A stretch of DNA of 64,000 bases from Gemmatimonadales bacterium (GTDB taxonomy: Bacteria; Gemmatimonadota; Gemmatimonadetes; Gemmatimonadales; GWC2-71-9), in the NCBI GenBank assembly GCA_036279355.1, contig DASUJH010000060.1, forward strand, positions 174,812 to 238,811. The letters are read 5' to 3'. The translations under genes and the position numbers were made by a program. Numbering within the stretch: the stretch's first letter is position 1; every line of letters starts with the position of its first letter. Shown here piece by piece: positions 56,326-64,000 of this stretch. The notes below the pieces were generated by a model. The model did no database searches. It saw only the letters and a program-made list of their open reading frames with translations, and had not been told where the DNA came from.

Positions 56326-57354
56326 ATGCGCGCGATCGCCGGCCTGGGCGCGGCACTCGCAATCCTCTCCGGCGCGGCACCGGCGCCAAGTCATCCGCGG
56401 CCGCCGTACCACCTGCTGCGTCGGGTCGTGCTGGGCGGCGAGGGATGGTGGGACTACGTCACGATGGACCCCGTGCGGCGCCGGCTCTTCATCGCACACG
56501 CCACGCAGGTGCTCGTCGTGGACGCGGACCGCGGTACGGTCATCGGCCGGATCCCGGATACGCCGGGCGTGCACGGCACGGCGCTCGCGCAGGCGCTCGG
56601 TCGAGGATTCATCAGCGACGGCGCGGATTCCACCGTCACCATCTTCAACCTGCGCACCCTCCGTGTGCTGAGTCGCGTCCGCGTGACCGGCCGCAATCCG
56701 GACGCGATCGTCTACGAGCCGGTGACGCGCCGGGTCTTCACCATGAACGGCGGCAGCGACAACGCGACGGCCATCGACGCCGCGACCGGCGCCGTGGTCG
56801 GAACGATCGCCCTCGGCGGCCGGCCGGAGTTCGCGGTGGCGGACGGCCGCGGCCGCGTGTACGTAAATCTGGAAGACCGGAGCGAGCTCACGTCGTTCGA
56901 CGCGCGCACGCTCGCGGCGGCCGCGCCGTGGTCCCTGGCGCCCTGCGAGGAGCCGAGCGGGCTTGCGATCGACACGGCGCGGCGCCGGCTGTTCAGCGGC
57001 TGCGCCAATCAACTGATGGCGGTGACCGATGCGGACCAGGGCCGCGTGCTCGACACGGTGCCGATCGGTGCGCACGTCGACGCCAACGCCTTCGACGCGG
57101 CCACCGGGCTCGCCTTCAGCTCCAACGGCGACGGCACGCTCACCGTCGTCGACGCGCGGGGCCCGCACCCCCGCGTGGCGCAGACCGTGACCACCGCGCG
57201 CGGCGCGCGCACCATGGCGCTCGATCCGCGCACCCACCGGGTTTATCTCGTCACGGCGGCATTTGGGCCGCCGCCGGCCCCGACGCCCGAGCACCCGCAT
57301 CCCCGACCCAGCGTGGTGCCGGGGACGTTCGAGTTGCTCGTCGTCGGCCGCTAG
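56326..57354 (+). CDS. Secreted YncE-like beta-propeller protein
   Basis: 342 residues; signal peptide (MRAIAGLGAALAILSGAAPA) and repeated blade motifs (RLFIAHATQVLVVDADRGTV, VFTMNGGSDNATAIDAATGA, VYVNLEDRSELTSFDARTLA, TGLAFSSNGDGTLTVVDARG). This is the YncE/seven-bladed NHL-like pattern. Ligand unknown. GGGAG seven bases before ATG 56326 supports the start. A Pro/His-rich insert (PPAPTPEHPHPRPS) lies near the C-terminus. It ends six bases from the convergent cytochrome gene. Confidence 0.85.
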   Translation: MRAIAGLGAALAILSGAAPAPSHPRPPYHLLRRVVLGGEGWWDYVTMDPVRRRLFIAHATQVLVVDADRGTVIGRIPDTPGVHGTALAQALGRGFISDGADSTVTIFNLRTLRVLSRVRVTGRNPDAIVYEPVTRRVFTMNGGSDNATAIDAATGAVVGTIALGGRPEFAVADGRGRVYVNLEDRSELTSFDARTLAAAAPWSLAPCEEPSGLAIDTARRRLFSGCANQLMAVTDADQGRVLDTVPIGAHVDANAFDAATGLAFSSNGDGTLTVVDARGPHPRVAQTVTTARGARTMALDPRTHRVYLVTAAFGPPPAPTPEHPHPRPSVVPGTFELLVVGR

Positions 57355-57360
57355 CGACCG

Positions 57361-58740
57361 CTACTTCCGCGTCGACAGAAACGCCACCAGCGCCTGCACT
57401 TCGTCTGGTGTCAGGCTCCGCGCGTACGCCGGCATGTTCGGCCCGCCGTTCGTGATCTGCAGGGCGATGCCCTGCGACGTGAGCCGGCTCGCGACGTTCG
57501 AGAGGTCGGGCCCGCGCTCTCCCCCGTGGCCGGCAATCTGGTGACAAAACTCGCAGCCCTTCGAGTGAAAGAGCCGCGCGCCTTCCACCACCGCCGCCGA
57601 CGTGTCGTGCACCACCTCGGCCGGCAGCGGCGTGGCCGCGAAATCCGGCGACCATTTGGCCTGCGCGCCGGCGATCCAGAAGCTCACGATCACCGTCACA
57701 ATCGCGATCACGAGCAGCGGTGCCCATGGCCGGCGCCGCACGCTGCGCTCGCCGGTGTTGGAGAGTGGCACCAGCAGCAGGATCGCGCCGAACACGAGGG
57801 GCGCCACCACGATGATGAACGTCTCGAGGCTCGTGGGCGTGAGCGCGAGCACCGCGAAGTACCAGAGGAAATACCAGTCGGGCCGTGGATAGGCCTGCAA
57901 GATGCTCGGGTCGGGCGGCCGGCCGAGCTCCGGCGGGCCCACGATCACGGCGAGGATCGCGATGACCGCGACCACCGCCGCGCCAAACACGGCGTCGCGC
58001 CACGCTGCGTCGGGCCAGAACGGCACGCCCTCGCTGCGGAGCATCGCGTCGTAGCGCGCGCGGTAGGTGGCCTCCTCGACGGGCTGGCCGAGGCGCGGCC
58101 GCTCCGAGATGCCGTGCCGGAGCACCAGGAGCAGGTGCAGCCCGATGAGCAGGAAGACGAGCGCCGGGATGAAGAAGACGTGAAAGGCAAAGAAGCGGCT
58201 CAACGTGGCGCCGCCCACGGTGTCGCCCGCGAGGACGAAGCGCGCGAGGTCGGTGCCGATCACGGGCACCTTGCCCGCCTGCGCCGCGGCCACGATCACC
58301 GACCAGACCGCGGTCTGGTCCCAGCGCAGCAACTGGCCGGTGAACGCCAGCGCGATCGTGAGCAGCAGGAGCACCGCGCCCGAGAGCCAGTTGAGCTCGC
58401 GGGGATACTTGTACGCCGCCATCAGGTAGGTGCGGGCCACGTGGATGCCGATGAGCAGCATCATGGCCGACGCGCCGAAGTAATGCATGCCGCGCAGGAA
58501 GCGCCCCATCAGCGCCTGCTCGCTGATGAAGCGGAGGCTTTCGTACGCCTGCCCGCTGGCGGGGACGTACGCGGTGGCGAGCGCGATACCGGTGACCACC
58601 TGGAGCAGGAATGCGATGAGCGTGGCGCTCCCGAAGACGTACCACCAGCCGGTGCGCGGCGGCACCGGATGCTCGAGCGCGTGCCGGGTCCAGGTGACCA
58701 GGCCGGTGCGATCGTCGAGCCACGCAAGGAGCCGACTCAT
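57361..58740 (-). CDS. Cytochrome b6/subunit IV/cytochrome c fusion of a bc complex
   Basis: 459 residues, the membrane quinol-oxidising subunit. Heme b ligands H86/H187 and H100/H202 have the b6-type spacing (13 between in the first pair, 14 in the second). The subunit IV part holds the Qo motif as PDWY (287-290) where PEWY is usual. After further helices the C-terminus is a c-type cytochrome domain (C396-E-F-C399-H400; axial Met probably in NMPAY). A single polypeptide joining all three parts replaces the separate c1/f subunit. Ten bases behind the Rieske gene, same operon. PDWY is typical of menaquinol-using complexes. Confidence 0.93.
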   Translation of the reverse strand: MSRLLAWLDDRTGLVTWTRHALEHPVPPRTGWWYVFGSATLIAFLLQVVTGIALATAYVPASGQAYESLRFISEQALMGRFLRGMHYFGASAMMLLIGIHVARTYLMAAYKYPRELNWLSGAVLLLLTIALAFTGQLLRWDQTAVWSVIVAAAQAGKVPVIGTDLARFVLAGDTVGGATLSRFFAFHVFFIPALVFLLIGLHLLLVLRHGISERPRLGQPVEEATYRARYDAMLRSEGVPFWPDAAWRDAVFGAAVVAVIAILAVIVGPPELGRPPDPSILQAYPRPDWYFLWYFAVLALTPTSLETFIIVVAPLVFGAILLLVPLSNTGERSVRRRPWAPLLVIAIVTVIVSFWIAGAQAKWSPDFAATPLPAEVVHDTSAAVVEGARLFHSKGCEFCHQIAGHGGERGPDLSNVASRLTSQGIALQITNGGPNMPAYARSLTPDEVQALVAFLSTRK

Positions 58741-58750
58741 CGTGCCGGCC

Positions 58751-59305
58751 TCACGCGAACGGTATCGGGCTCGTGAGGATCTCCACCCGCCCGCTCCGCA
58801 CGCGCACCGGGTATTCACCCAGGGGGCGGGGAGGCGGACCGGCGGCCACGGTGCCGTCGGCGTTGTACACGCCGCCGTGGCACGGACAGAGGAAGAGCCG
58901 CGCGTCGGCGATCCATTGGACCGGGCAGCCGAGGTGGGTGCAGTTGACGGAAAACGCGGTGAAGCCACCGTCTTCGGTGCGCCGGAGCCATGCCGCGGTG
59001 CGCGCCGTGACCCCCGACCAGGGGAGCGGCGACGCGTCCTGGAAGGTTACGGACACGGTCTCTCCGACGGCGAACCGGTCCACCGGACCGACCGCGCGCC
59101 ACTCCCTCGGCACCCGGCGCACGAGCGGCGCCACGAGAAAGCCGATGAAAGGCACGCCGACGATCACCGCGGCCGCGGCCGAAACCGCGGTCGAGAGCCG
59201 GGAGAAAAAGCGGCGCCGCGGAAGCATCTCGGCGCCGTTCGTCGGGGTGGAGGGCGGCGCGGGAGGCGCGGGGTCGGGCGAAGCGTCGGAACCGGCAGCG
59301 TCCAT
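58751..59305 (-). CDS. Rieske [2Fe-2S] protein of the bc complex
   Basis: 184 residues. Cluster ligands C122-T-H124 (CTHLGC) and C140-P-C142-H143 (CPCHGG). The Ser that normally follows (CPCHGS) is Gly145, while Tyr147 is kept. The N-terminus has Pro-rich residues 9-22, then [13 protein letters not shown], a twin-arginine-like motif, and a membrane helix, as in Tat-exported Rieske proteins. ATG at 59305 (complement). First gene of the two-gene operon, divergent from ftsY. Confidence 0.93.
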   Translation of the reverse strand: MDAAGSDASPDPAPPAPPSTPTNGAEMLPRRRFFSRLSTAVSAAAAVIVGVPFIGFLVAPLVRRVPREWRAVGPVDRFAVGETVSVTFQDASPLPWSGVTARTAAWLRRTEDGGFTAFSVNCTHLGCPVQWIADARLFLCPCHGGVYNADGTVAAGPPPRPLGEYPVRVRSGRVEILTSPIPFA

Positions 59306-59433
59306 GCGAGGCTCGCGTTGATGGTGGCGATCTGACGGACGGCCGATCCGGCGCGCGTGCGGCGGCGGGTCGGCCGTTCGGTGCGGGCAACTTAGCGCGA
59401 GCCCGGGACGCGCGGCAAGCGCCGCGGCCCCGC

Positions 59434-59439
59434 TAGATT
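59434..59439 (+). promoter_or_regulatory. Possible -10 box of ftsY (TAGATT)
   Basis: TAGATT in CTAGATTTTCGGGG sits in the 163-base divergent gap between the Rieske gene and ftsY (59306-59468), 29 bases before the ftsY GTG. No convincing -35. The rest of the gap shows no feature I recognise. Confidence 0.3.
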
Positions 59440-59468
59440 TTCGGGGAACGATCACCGGGAGACGCAGC

Positions 59469-60407
59469 GTGGCCGAAGGCCGGCTTGGCGAGCAGAAGCA
59501 GGGACTCTGGAAGCGGCTCAAGCGGCTCGCGTTCAGCGATGTGAACGCCGTCATCCGCGGGCTCAACGCGGCTGACATCGAGACCATGGAGCGGATTCTC
59601 ATCGAGGCCGACTTCGGCGTACCCGCCACGGTCGAGCTCACCGAGGCGCTGGAGGACGAGGTCCGCAAGGGGCGGCTCAAGACCGAGGCCGATCTCCGCA
59701 ACACCCTGCGCGTCCGCCTGACCGAGATGCTCGGTGCCGCGGGCGACCCTGGCGCCATCGCGCAGGCACAGTCGGACGGGAACGGCGGCGGCCCAACCGT
59801 CGTGCTCATCGTCGGCGTCAACGGTACCGGCAAGACCACGACGGCCGCCAAGCTGGCGTACCGGCTCAAGCGCCAGGGCCGGCGGGTCCTCCTCGCCGCG
59901 GCCGACACCTACCGCGCCGGCGCCATCGCACAGTTGCAGATCTGGGCCGATCGCATCGGTGTGCCGTGCGTGGCGGGCGCGCCCGGGGGCGATCCCGCGG
60001 CGGTCGCTTTCGATGCGCTCGACGCGGCCCGCTCGCGCGGCGCCGATACCGTCGTGGTCGACACCGCCGGCCGGCTGCACACGCAGGAAGGGCTCATGGA
60101 GGAGCTGCGTAAGCTGAGCCGCGTCGTGGCGCGCAAGGTGCCCGGCGCGCCGCACGAGACGCTGCTCGTGCTGGACGGCACCGTTGGCCAGAACGCGATC
60201 CAGCAGGGCCGCCTCTTCAATGAGGCGGTGAGCCCCACCGGGATCGTCGTCACCAAGCTCGACGGGAGCGCCAAGGGCGGCGCTGTGGTGGCGCTCCGGC
60301 GCGAGCTGGCGCTTCCCATTCGCTTCGTGGGCCTGGGCGAGGGGGTGGACGACCTCGAACCGTTCGACGCCGAGCGCTTTGCCGCCAATCTCGTGGGCGG
60401 CACGTGA
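59469..60407 (+). CDS. ftsY: Signal recognition particle receptor FtsY
   Basis: 312-residue SRP GTPase that docks ribosome-nascent chain complexes at the membrane. Helical N domain followed by G domain: G1 [10 protein letters not shown] (116-125), [43 protein letters not shown] and [13 protein letters not shown]. It lacks the long acidic A domain, as do many short FtsY. GTG start, with GGGAG seven bases upstream. Confidence 0.96.
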   Translation: MAEGRLGEQKQGLWKRLKRLAFSDVNAVIRGLNAADIETMERILIEADFGVPATVELTEALEDEVRKGRLKTEADLRNTLRVRLTEMLGAAGDPGAIAQAQSDGNGGGPTVVLIVGVNGTGKTTTAAKLAYRLKRQGRRVLLAAADTYRAGAIAQLQIWADRIGVPCVAGAPGGDPAAVAFDALDAARSRGADTVVVDTAGRLHTQEGLMEELRKLSRVVARKVPGAPHETLLVLDGTVGQNAIQQGRLFNEAVSPTGIVVTKLDGSAKGGAVVALRRELALPIRFVGLGEGVDDLEPFDAERFAANLVGGT

Positions 60408-60414
60408 CCCGCAG

Positions 60415-62484
60415 GTGAGCCCGCTCCGCCTCGACACGCCGGTCACATTTCTCAAGGGCATCGGCGAGCGGCGGGCGGAGGCGCTCGCCCGGCTTGGCAT
60501 CCGTACCGCGCGCGATCTCCTCTGGCACCTCCCGCACCGCTACGTCGACGCATCGACCGTGACCCCGCTCGCGCGCGCGGAAGTGGGGAGCGACGTCGCG
60601 TGCATGGGCAGAGTGGTGGCGAAGGGCGTCGTGCCCACGCGCCGCGGGCTCAGGATCTTTCACGCCGTGCTGCGCGACGACAGCGGGCTGCTCGAGTGCG
60701 TCTGGCCGGGACAGGCGTTTCTCGACCGCAGCATCGCGGTCGGACAGACGCTGCTCGTGTCGGGGCCGATGCGGTTTTACCATGGGCGACAGATGGCCCC
60801 GCGCGAATATCTGATCCTGGGTGATGGCGAGGGCCAACCCGACGCGCTCGCCGCCGGCACGGTGCTCCCGGTGTATCCCGCCACCGAAGGCCTGAGCCAC
60901 AAGGTGATCCGCGGGCTCGTCGAGCGGCACCTCGATGCGCTCGTGGCGGCCTCGCGCGACGTGCTGCCCGAGCCGCTTCGGAAGAGCCTCGCGCTCCCCA
61001 CACTCGGCGACGCGCTCCGGGCCGTCCACCGGCCCCGCTCGCTGGCCGACGCGGAGGCGGGGCGCCGCCGGCTGGCGTTCGACGAGCTGCTCGACCTGCA
61101 GCTCATGCTGGTGCGCGCGCGGCATCTCGCCAAGCGGCGGCGGAGCGGCGTTGCGTTCGAGGTGAAGCGCGAGCTCACGACCGCGCTTCGCCAGCATCTC
61201 CCGTGGTCTCTCACCCGGGACCAGCAGCGCGCGCTGCACGAGATCACCGCCGACATGACCGCGGCCGACCGCATGCATCGCCTGCTCATGGGCGACGTAG
61301 GGACCGGCAAGACGGTGGTGGCGCTCTTCGCCATGCTGCTCGCGCTGGAGAACGAATACCAGGCAGCGCTCATGGCGCCCACCGAGCTTCTGGCCGAGCA
61401 GCACGTGGCCACACTCGCCGCGCTGCTCGAGCCGCTCGGCATCCGCCCCGAACTGCTCGTCGGCCGGCTCCCGGCGGGCGAGAAGAGCGCGGTGCGCGAG
61501 CGACTGGCGAGCGGTGCCGCGCGGCTGGTGGTCGGCACCCATGCGTTGCTCGAGGGGACCACGCGCTTCCATCGGCTCGGCCTCGCGGTGATCGACGAGC
61601 AGCACCGGTTCGGCGTGGAGCAGCGGGGGGCGCTCATCGCGAAGGGAGCGGCGCCCGACGTGCTCCTCCTCACCGCGACGCCCATTCCGCGCTCGCTCGC
61701 GCTCACCCTCTACGGCGACCTGGACGTCTCCACCCTGCGCGAGCGCCCGCCCGGACGCGGCACCGTGCGCACCGCCATCCGGAGCGCGGCCGAGCGGGAG
61801 CGGGTGTACGCCTTCGTGGAGCGCGCCGCGGCGGAGGGGCGACAGGCGTACGTGGTGCTGCCGGTGATCGAGGAATCGGAGCGGGCGGACTTGCGCGCGG
61901 CCACCACGATGGCCGAGGCGCTCGCGGCGCGGTGGCCGGCGCTCGCGGTGGGGCTGGTGCATGGGCGGCAGAAGGGGGACGAGCGCGACGGCATCATGCG
62001 CCGCTTCCGCGCGGGCGAGCTGCACGTGCTGGTGGCGACCACGGTGATCGAGGTCGGGATCGACGTGCCCAACGCCACCATCATGCTGGTCGAGCATCCC
62101 GAGCGCTTCGGGCTCGCGCAACTGCACCAGCTTCGGGGGCGGATCGGGCGCGGGGTGGACGCGAGCTACTGCATTCTGCTGGTGGATGATCGCGTGCCTG
62201 AGCGGCTGGAGGCGTTCGCGGCGACGAACGACGGGTTCAGGATTGCGGAGCTGGATCTGGCGGAGCGGGGGATGGGGGAGCTGATCGGGGCGCGGCAGTC
62301 GGGTGATCTCGTGGTGCGGCATGCGCGCCTGCCGGCAGATGAGGATCTGCTGGGGCGGGCGCGCGAGCTGGCGGCGGAGATGATTGCGCGCGATCCTGCG
62401 CTGCAGCGGGCGGAGCATCGCGGGGTGCGGGAGCGGGCGGTGGCGCGGTATCCGCGGGCCACTGAGCTCTTTCGCGTCGGGTAG
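60415..62484 (+). CDS. recG: ATP-dependent DNA helicase RecG
   Basis: 689-residue superfamily 2 helicase that remodels stalled replication forks. Wedge/OB region at the N-terminus (PVTFLKGIGERRAEALARLG), Walker A GDVGTGKT (293-300), DEQH box D394-E-Q-H397 (VIDEQHRFGVEQR), TATPIPRSLALTLYGDLDVS, VATTVIEVGIDVPNA and the QLHQLRGRIGRG motif VI, then the TRG-like DLAERGMGELIGARQSG. GTG 60415, seven bases after ftsY. Confidence 0.96.
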   Translation: MSPLRLDTPVTFLKGIGERRAEALARLGIRTARDLLWHLPHRYVDASTVTPLARAEVGSDVACMGRVVAKGVVPTRRGLRIFHAVLRDDSGLLECVWPGQAFLDRSIAVGQTLLVSGPMRFYHGRQMAPREYLILGDGEGQPDALAAGTVLPVYPATEGLSHKVIRGLVERHLDALVAASRDVLPEPLRKSLALPTLGDALRAVHRPRSLADAEAGRRRLAFDELLDLQLMLVRARHLAKRRRSGVAFEVKRELTTALRQHLPWSLTRDQQRALHEITADMTAADRMHRLLMGDVGTGKTVVALFAMLLALENEYQAALMAPTELLAEQHVATLAALLEPLGIRPELLVGRLPAGEKSAVRERLASGAARLVVGTHALLEGTTRFHRLGLAVIDEQHRFGVEQRGALIAKGAAPDVLLLTATPIPRSLALTLYGDLDVSTLRERPPGRGTVRTAIRSAAERERVYAFVERAAAEGRQAYVVLPVIEESERADLRAATTMAEALAARWPALAVGLVHGRQKGDERDGIMRRFRAGELHVLVATTVIEVGIDVPNATIMLVEHPERFGLAQLHQLRGRIGRGVDASYCILLVDDRVPERLEAFAATNDGFRIAELDLAERGMGELIGARQSGDLVVRHARLPADEDLLGRARELAAEMIARDPALQRAEHRGVRERAVARYPRATELFRVG

Positions 62485-62488
62485 CTCT

Positions 62489-62540
62489 GGGCTCCGGTGT
62501 GGGGCGGGCGCCCTCTACGGGCTCCGTGTGGGGCGGGCGC
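62489..62540 (+). repeat. Two near-identical direct repeats downstream of recG
   Basis: GGGCTCCGGTGTGGGGCGGG plus CGCC at 62489-62512 and the same with one G missing at 62519-62540, six bases apart. Non-coding. They resemble the short G-rich intergenic repeats found scattered in some genomes. Confidence 0.7.
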
Positions 62541-62569
62541 GGCCCCGGGGAGCTGCCCCTACCGGCCGC
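62539..62569 (+). terminator. Hairpin after recG
   Basis: GCGGCC (62539) pairs with GGCCGC (62564) and an inner GGGG/CCCC stem closes on the loop AGCTG. No T-tract. May end the recG transcript; the rest of the 187-base gap to asnS contains the direct repeats and a promoter-like sequence. Confidence 0.4.
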
Positions 62570-62633
62570 TGCAGTTCGCTCGTTCGGGTGAGATCATAAC
62601 GCTGGCTACCGCTCACTGACGCGTCCGGCTTTG

Positions 62634-62662
62634 TTGACGAGGTGCGAAGCGGCCCTTAGTCT
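62634..62662 (+). promoter_or_regulatory. Putative promoter of asnS
   Basis: TTGACG (62634-62639), 17-base spacer, TAGTCT (62657-62662). Transcription would start about where the GTG at 62672 lies, so either the mRNA is leaderless or translation starts at the in-frame ATG 62705. Confidence 0.45.
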
Positions 62663-62671
62663 CCACGCTCC

Positions 62672-64000
62672 GTGTCGAACACCCAAGCCGCGAGTCACGC
62701 GCCGATGCCGCAGGTCCTCATCAGCGAGCTCTCTCGTCATGTCGGAGAGACCGTCACCGTTCAGGGGTGGATCGCCACCACGCGCTCGAGCGGGAAGATC
62801 GCGTTTGCCGTCGTGCGCGACGGGTCGGGGCACGTGCAGGGAGTCGTCGCAAAGAAGGATGTGCCGGAGCGCGTGTGGGAGACCTTTGGCGCGCTCACGC
62901 AGGAGACGAGCGTTGCGATGACCGGGACGGTCCGCGCGGAGCCGCGCTCGCCCGGCGGGTTCGAGCTCGGCGTCAGCGATCTCGCGGTGCTCGGCACCTC
63001 GCCGGAATTTCCGATCAGCCCCAAGGAACACGGCACCCAATTTCTCTTCGAGCACCGTCACCTCTGGCTCCGGAGCCGCCGTCAGGTGGCCATCGCGCGG
63101 GTGCGGCACGAGGTGGTGCAGGGGATCCGGGACTTCTTCGACGCGCGCGGCTTCACCCTGGTCGACACGCCGATCCTCACCGGTGCCATCGGGGAGGAGG
63201 CGGGCAATCTCTTCGCCACCGAATACTTCGACCTGGGCAAGGCGTACCTGGCGCAGACGGGGCAGCTCTACGTCGAGGCCGCAGCCGCGGCGCTCGGACG
63301 GGTGTACTGCTTCGGGCCCACCTTTCGCGCCGAGAAATCGAAGACGCGGCGACACCTCACCGAGTTCTGGATGGTCGAGCCGGAGGTCGCGTTCAATGAC
63401 TCGGCCGCGAACATGCGACTGCAGGAAGAGTTCGTGAGCTACCTGGTGGCGCGCGCGCTCGAGCGGCGCGTGGCCGAGCTGAAAGAGCTGGAGCGTGACA
63501 CGACCATGCTCGAAACGGTGCGGGCGCCCTTCGCCCGCATCGCCTACACCGACGCCGTCGCCAAGCTCAACGCGCTCGGCAGCGATGTCGCGTGGGGCCA
63601 CGACCTCGGCGCCGACGACGAAACCCTGCTCGCCGCGCAGTTCGAGCGACCGGTCTTCGTTTACAACTATCCCAAGCAGGTGAAGGCCTTCTACATGAAG
63701 GAGAACCCCGACGATCCGCGAACGGTGCTCAACAACGACTGCCTCGCGCCGGAAGGCTACGGCGAGATCATCGGCGGCTCGCAGCGCGAGGACGATTACG
63801 ACAAGCTGCTCGCGCGCATCGTGGAGCAGGGGCTCGATCCCAGGGCCTACGCGTGGTATCTCGACCTGCGGAAGTACGGCACCTTTGTGCATGCCGGGTT
63901 CGGGCTCGGCATCGAGCGCACGGTGGCGTGGATCTGCGGCATCCCCCACATTCGCGAGGCGATCGCGTTTCCGCGGCAGATTTATCGGTTGTATCCGTAG
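62672..64000 (+). CDS. asnS: Asparaginyl-tRNA synthetase
   Basis: 442-residue class II synthetase charging tRNA-Asn, complete to its TAG at the last base of the window. N-terminal OB-fold anticodon domain ([20 protein letters not shown]), motif 2 ([25 protein letters not shown]) and motif 3 ([15 protein letters not shown]). [20 protein letters not shown] and the FNDSAANM region indicate AsnRS rather than AspRS. GTG 62672 has no ribosome site; ATG 62705 (MPQVLISEL) is a reasonable alternative that leaves the OB fold intact. Confidence 0.95.
   Translation: MSNTQAASHAPMPQVLISELSRHVGETVTVQGWIATTRSSGKIAFAVVRDGSGHVQGVVAKKDVPERVWETFGALTQETSVAMTGTVRAEPRSPGGFELGVSDLAVLGTSPEFPISPKEHGTQFLFEHRHLWLRSRRQVAIARVRHEVVQGIRDFFDARGFTLVDTPILTGAIGEEAGNLFATEYFDLGKAYLAQTGQLYVEAAAAALGRVYCFGPTFRAEKSKTRRHLTEFWMVEPEVAFNDSAANMRLQEEFVSYLVARALERRVAELKELERDTTMLETVRAPFARIAYTDAVAKLNALGSDVAWGHDLGADDETLLAAQFERPVFVYNYPKQVKAFYMKENPDDPRTVLNNDCLAPEGYGEIIGGSQREDDYDKLLARIVEQGLDPRAYAWYLDLRKYGTFVHAGFGLGIERTVAWICGIPHIREAIAFPRQIYRLYP

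Overview
This is one continuous, very GC-rich bacterial chromosome segment with a core-genome character. The set of families (large membrane-anchored Ser/Thr kinase with a repeat-rich C-terminus, PATAN/DUF4388 proteins, MglA-type GTPase, DAP-type murein genes, b6-type cytochrome bc genes) and the extreme GC codon use fit Gemmatimonadota best. That assignment is an inference from gene content, not from a marker search. Apart from the two cytochrome bc genes, every gene lies on the + strand, mostly with overlapping stop/start codons. I see no insertion sequence, prophage or CRISPR array.

Layout. 1-7256: end of hpt, then ftsH, folP, the c-di-AMP cyclase gene cdaA, and a 1,048-residue Ser/Thr kinase. 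7289-16144: secreted S10 carboxypeptidase, yggS, divIVA-like gene, purine nucleoside phosphorylase, ileS, DksA-type zinc finger gene, lspA, rluD-family gene. 16146-33488: an 18-kb chemosensory locus encoding CheW, CheY, CheA, CheC, TPR protein, PATAN protein, three Roadblock-type proteins, MglA GTPase, a protein with two tandem DnaA-like AAA+ modules, a second PATAN-TPR protein, CheR, CheD, CheB, two more CheW and a TPR protein. 33425-36502: membrane metalloprotease-like gene, small membrane protein, tRNA-Val, secreted TPR protein. 36552-36672: tRNA-Asp and a perfect hairpin. 36705-53727: division and cell wall (dcw) cluster rsmH-ftsL-ftsI-murE-murF-mraY-murD-ftsW-murG-murC-ftsQ-ftsA-ftsZ followed by an M23 peptidase. 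53732-57354: hisA, a vWA-like membrane protein, a secreted beta-propeller. 57361-59305 (minus strand): Rieske protein and a cytochrome b6/subunit IV/cytochrome c fusion. 59469-64000: ftsY, recG, asnS.

The most unusual part is the chemosensory locus. It has a complete kinase, adaptation (R, B, C, D) and adaptor set but no receptor gene, and no flagellar or pilus gene. Its centre is instead a small-GTPase module (MglA plus Roadblock partners) next to a tandem DnaA-like ATPase that lacks the DnaA DNA-binding domain. A plausible reading is a Frz/Che-like pathway whose output is polarity or surface-motility control through MglA, with the double ATPase as an undescribed component.

Second, several start codons are not ATG/GTG/TTG: the kinase gene appears to start at ATA, murG at CTG, and the metalloprotease gene start is unclear. 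Third, the bc complex carries sequence marks of a low-potential, menaquinol-oxidising enzyme (PDWY Qo motif, Gly in place of the Rieske-cluster Ser). All functional statements are from reading motifs; no database search was possible.
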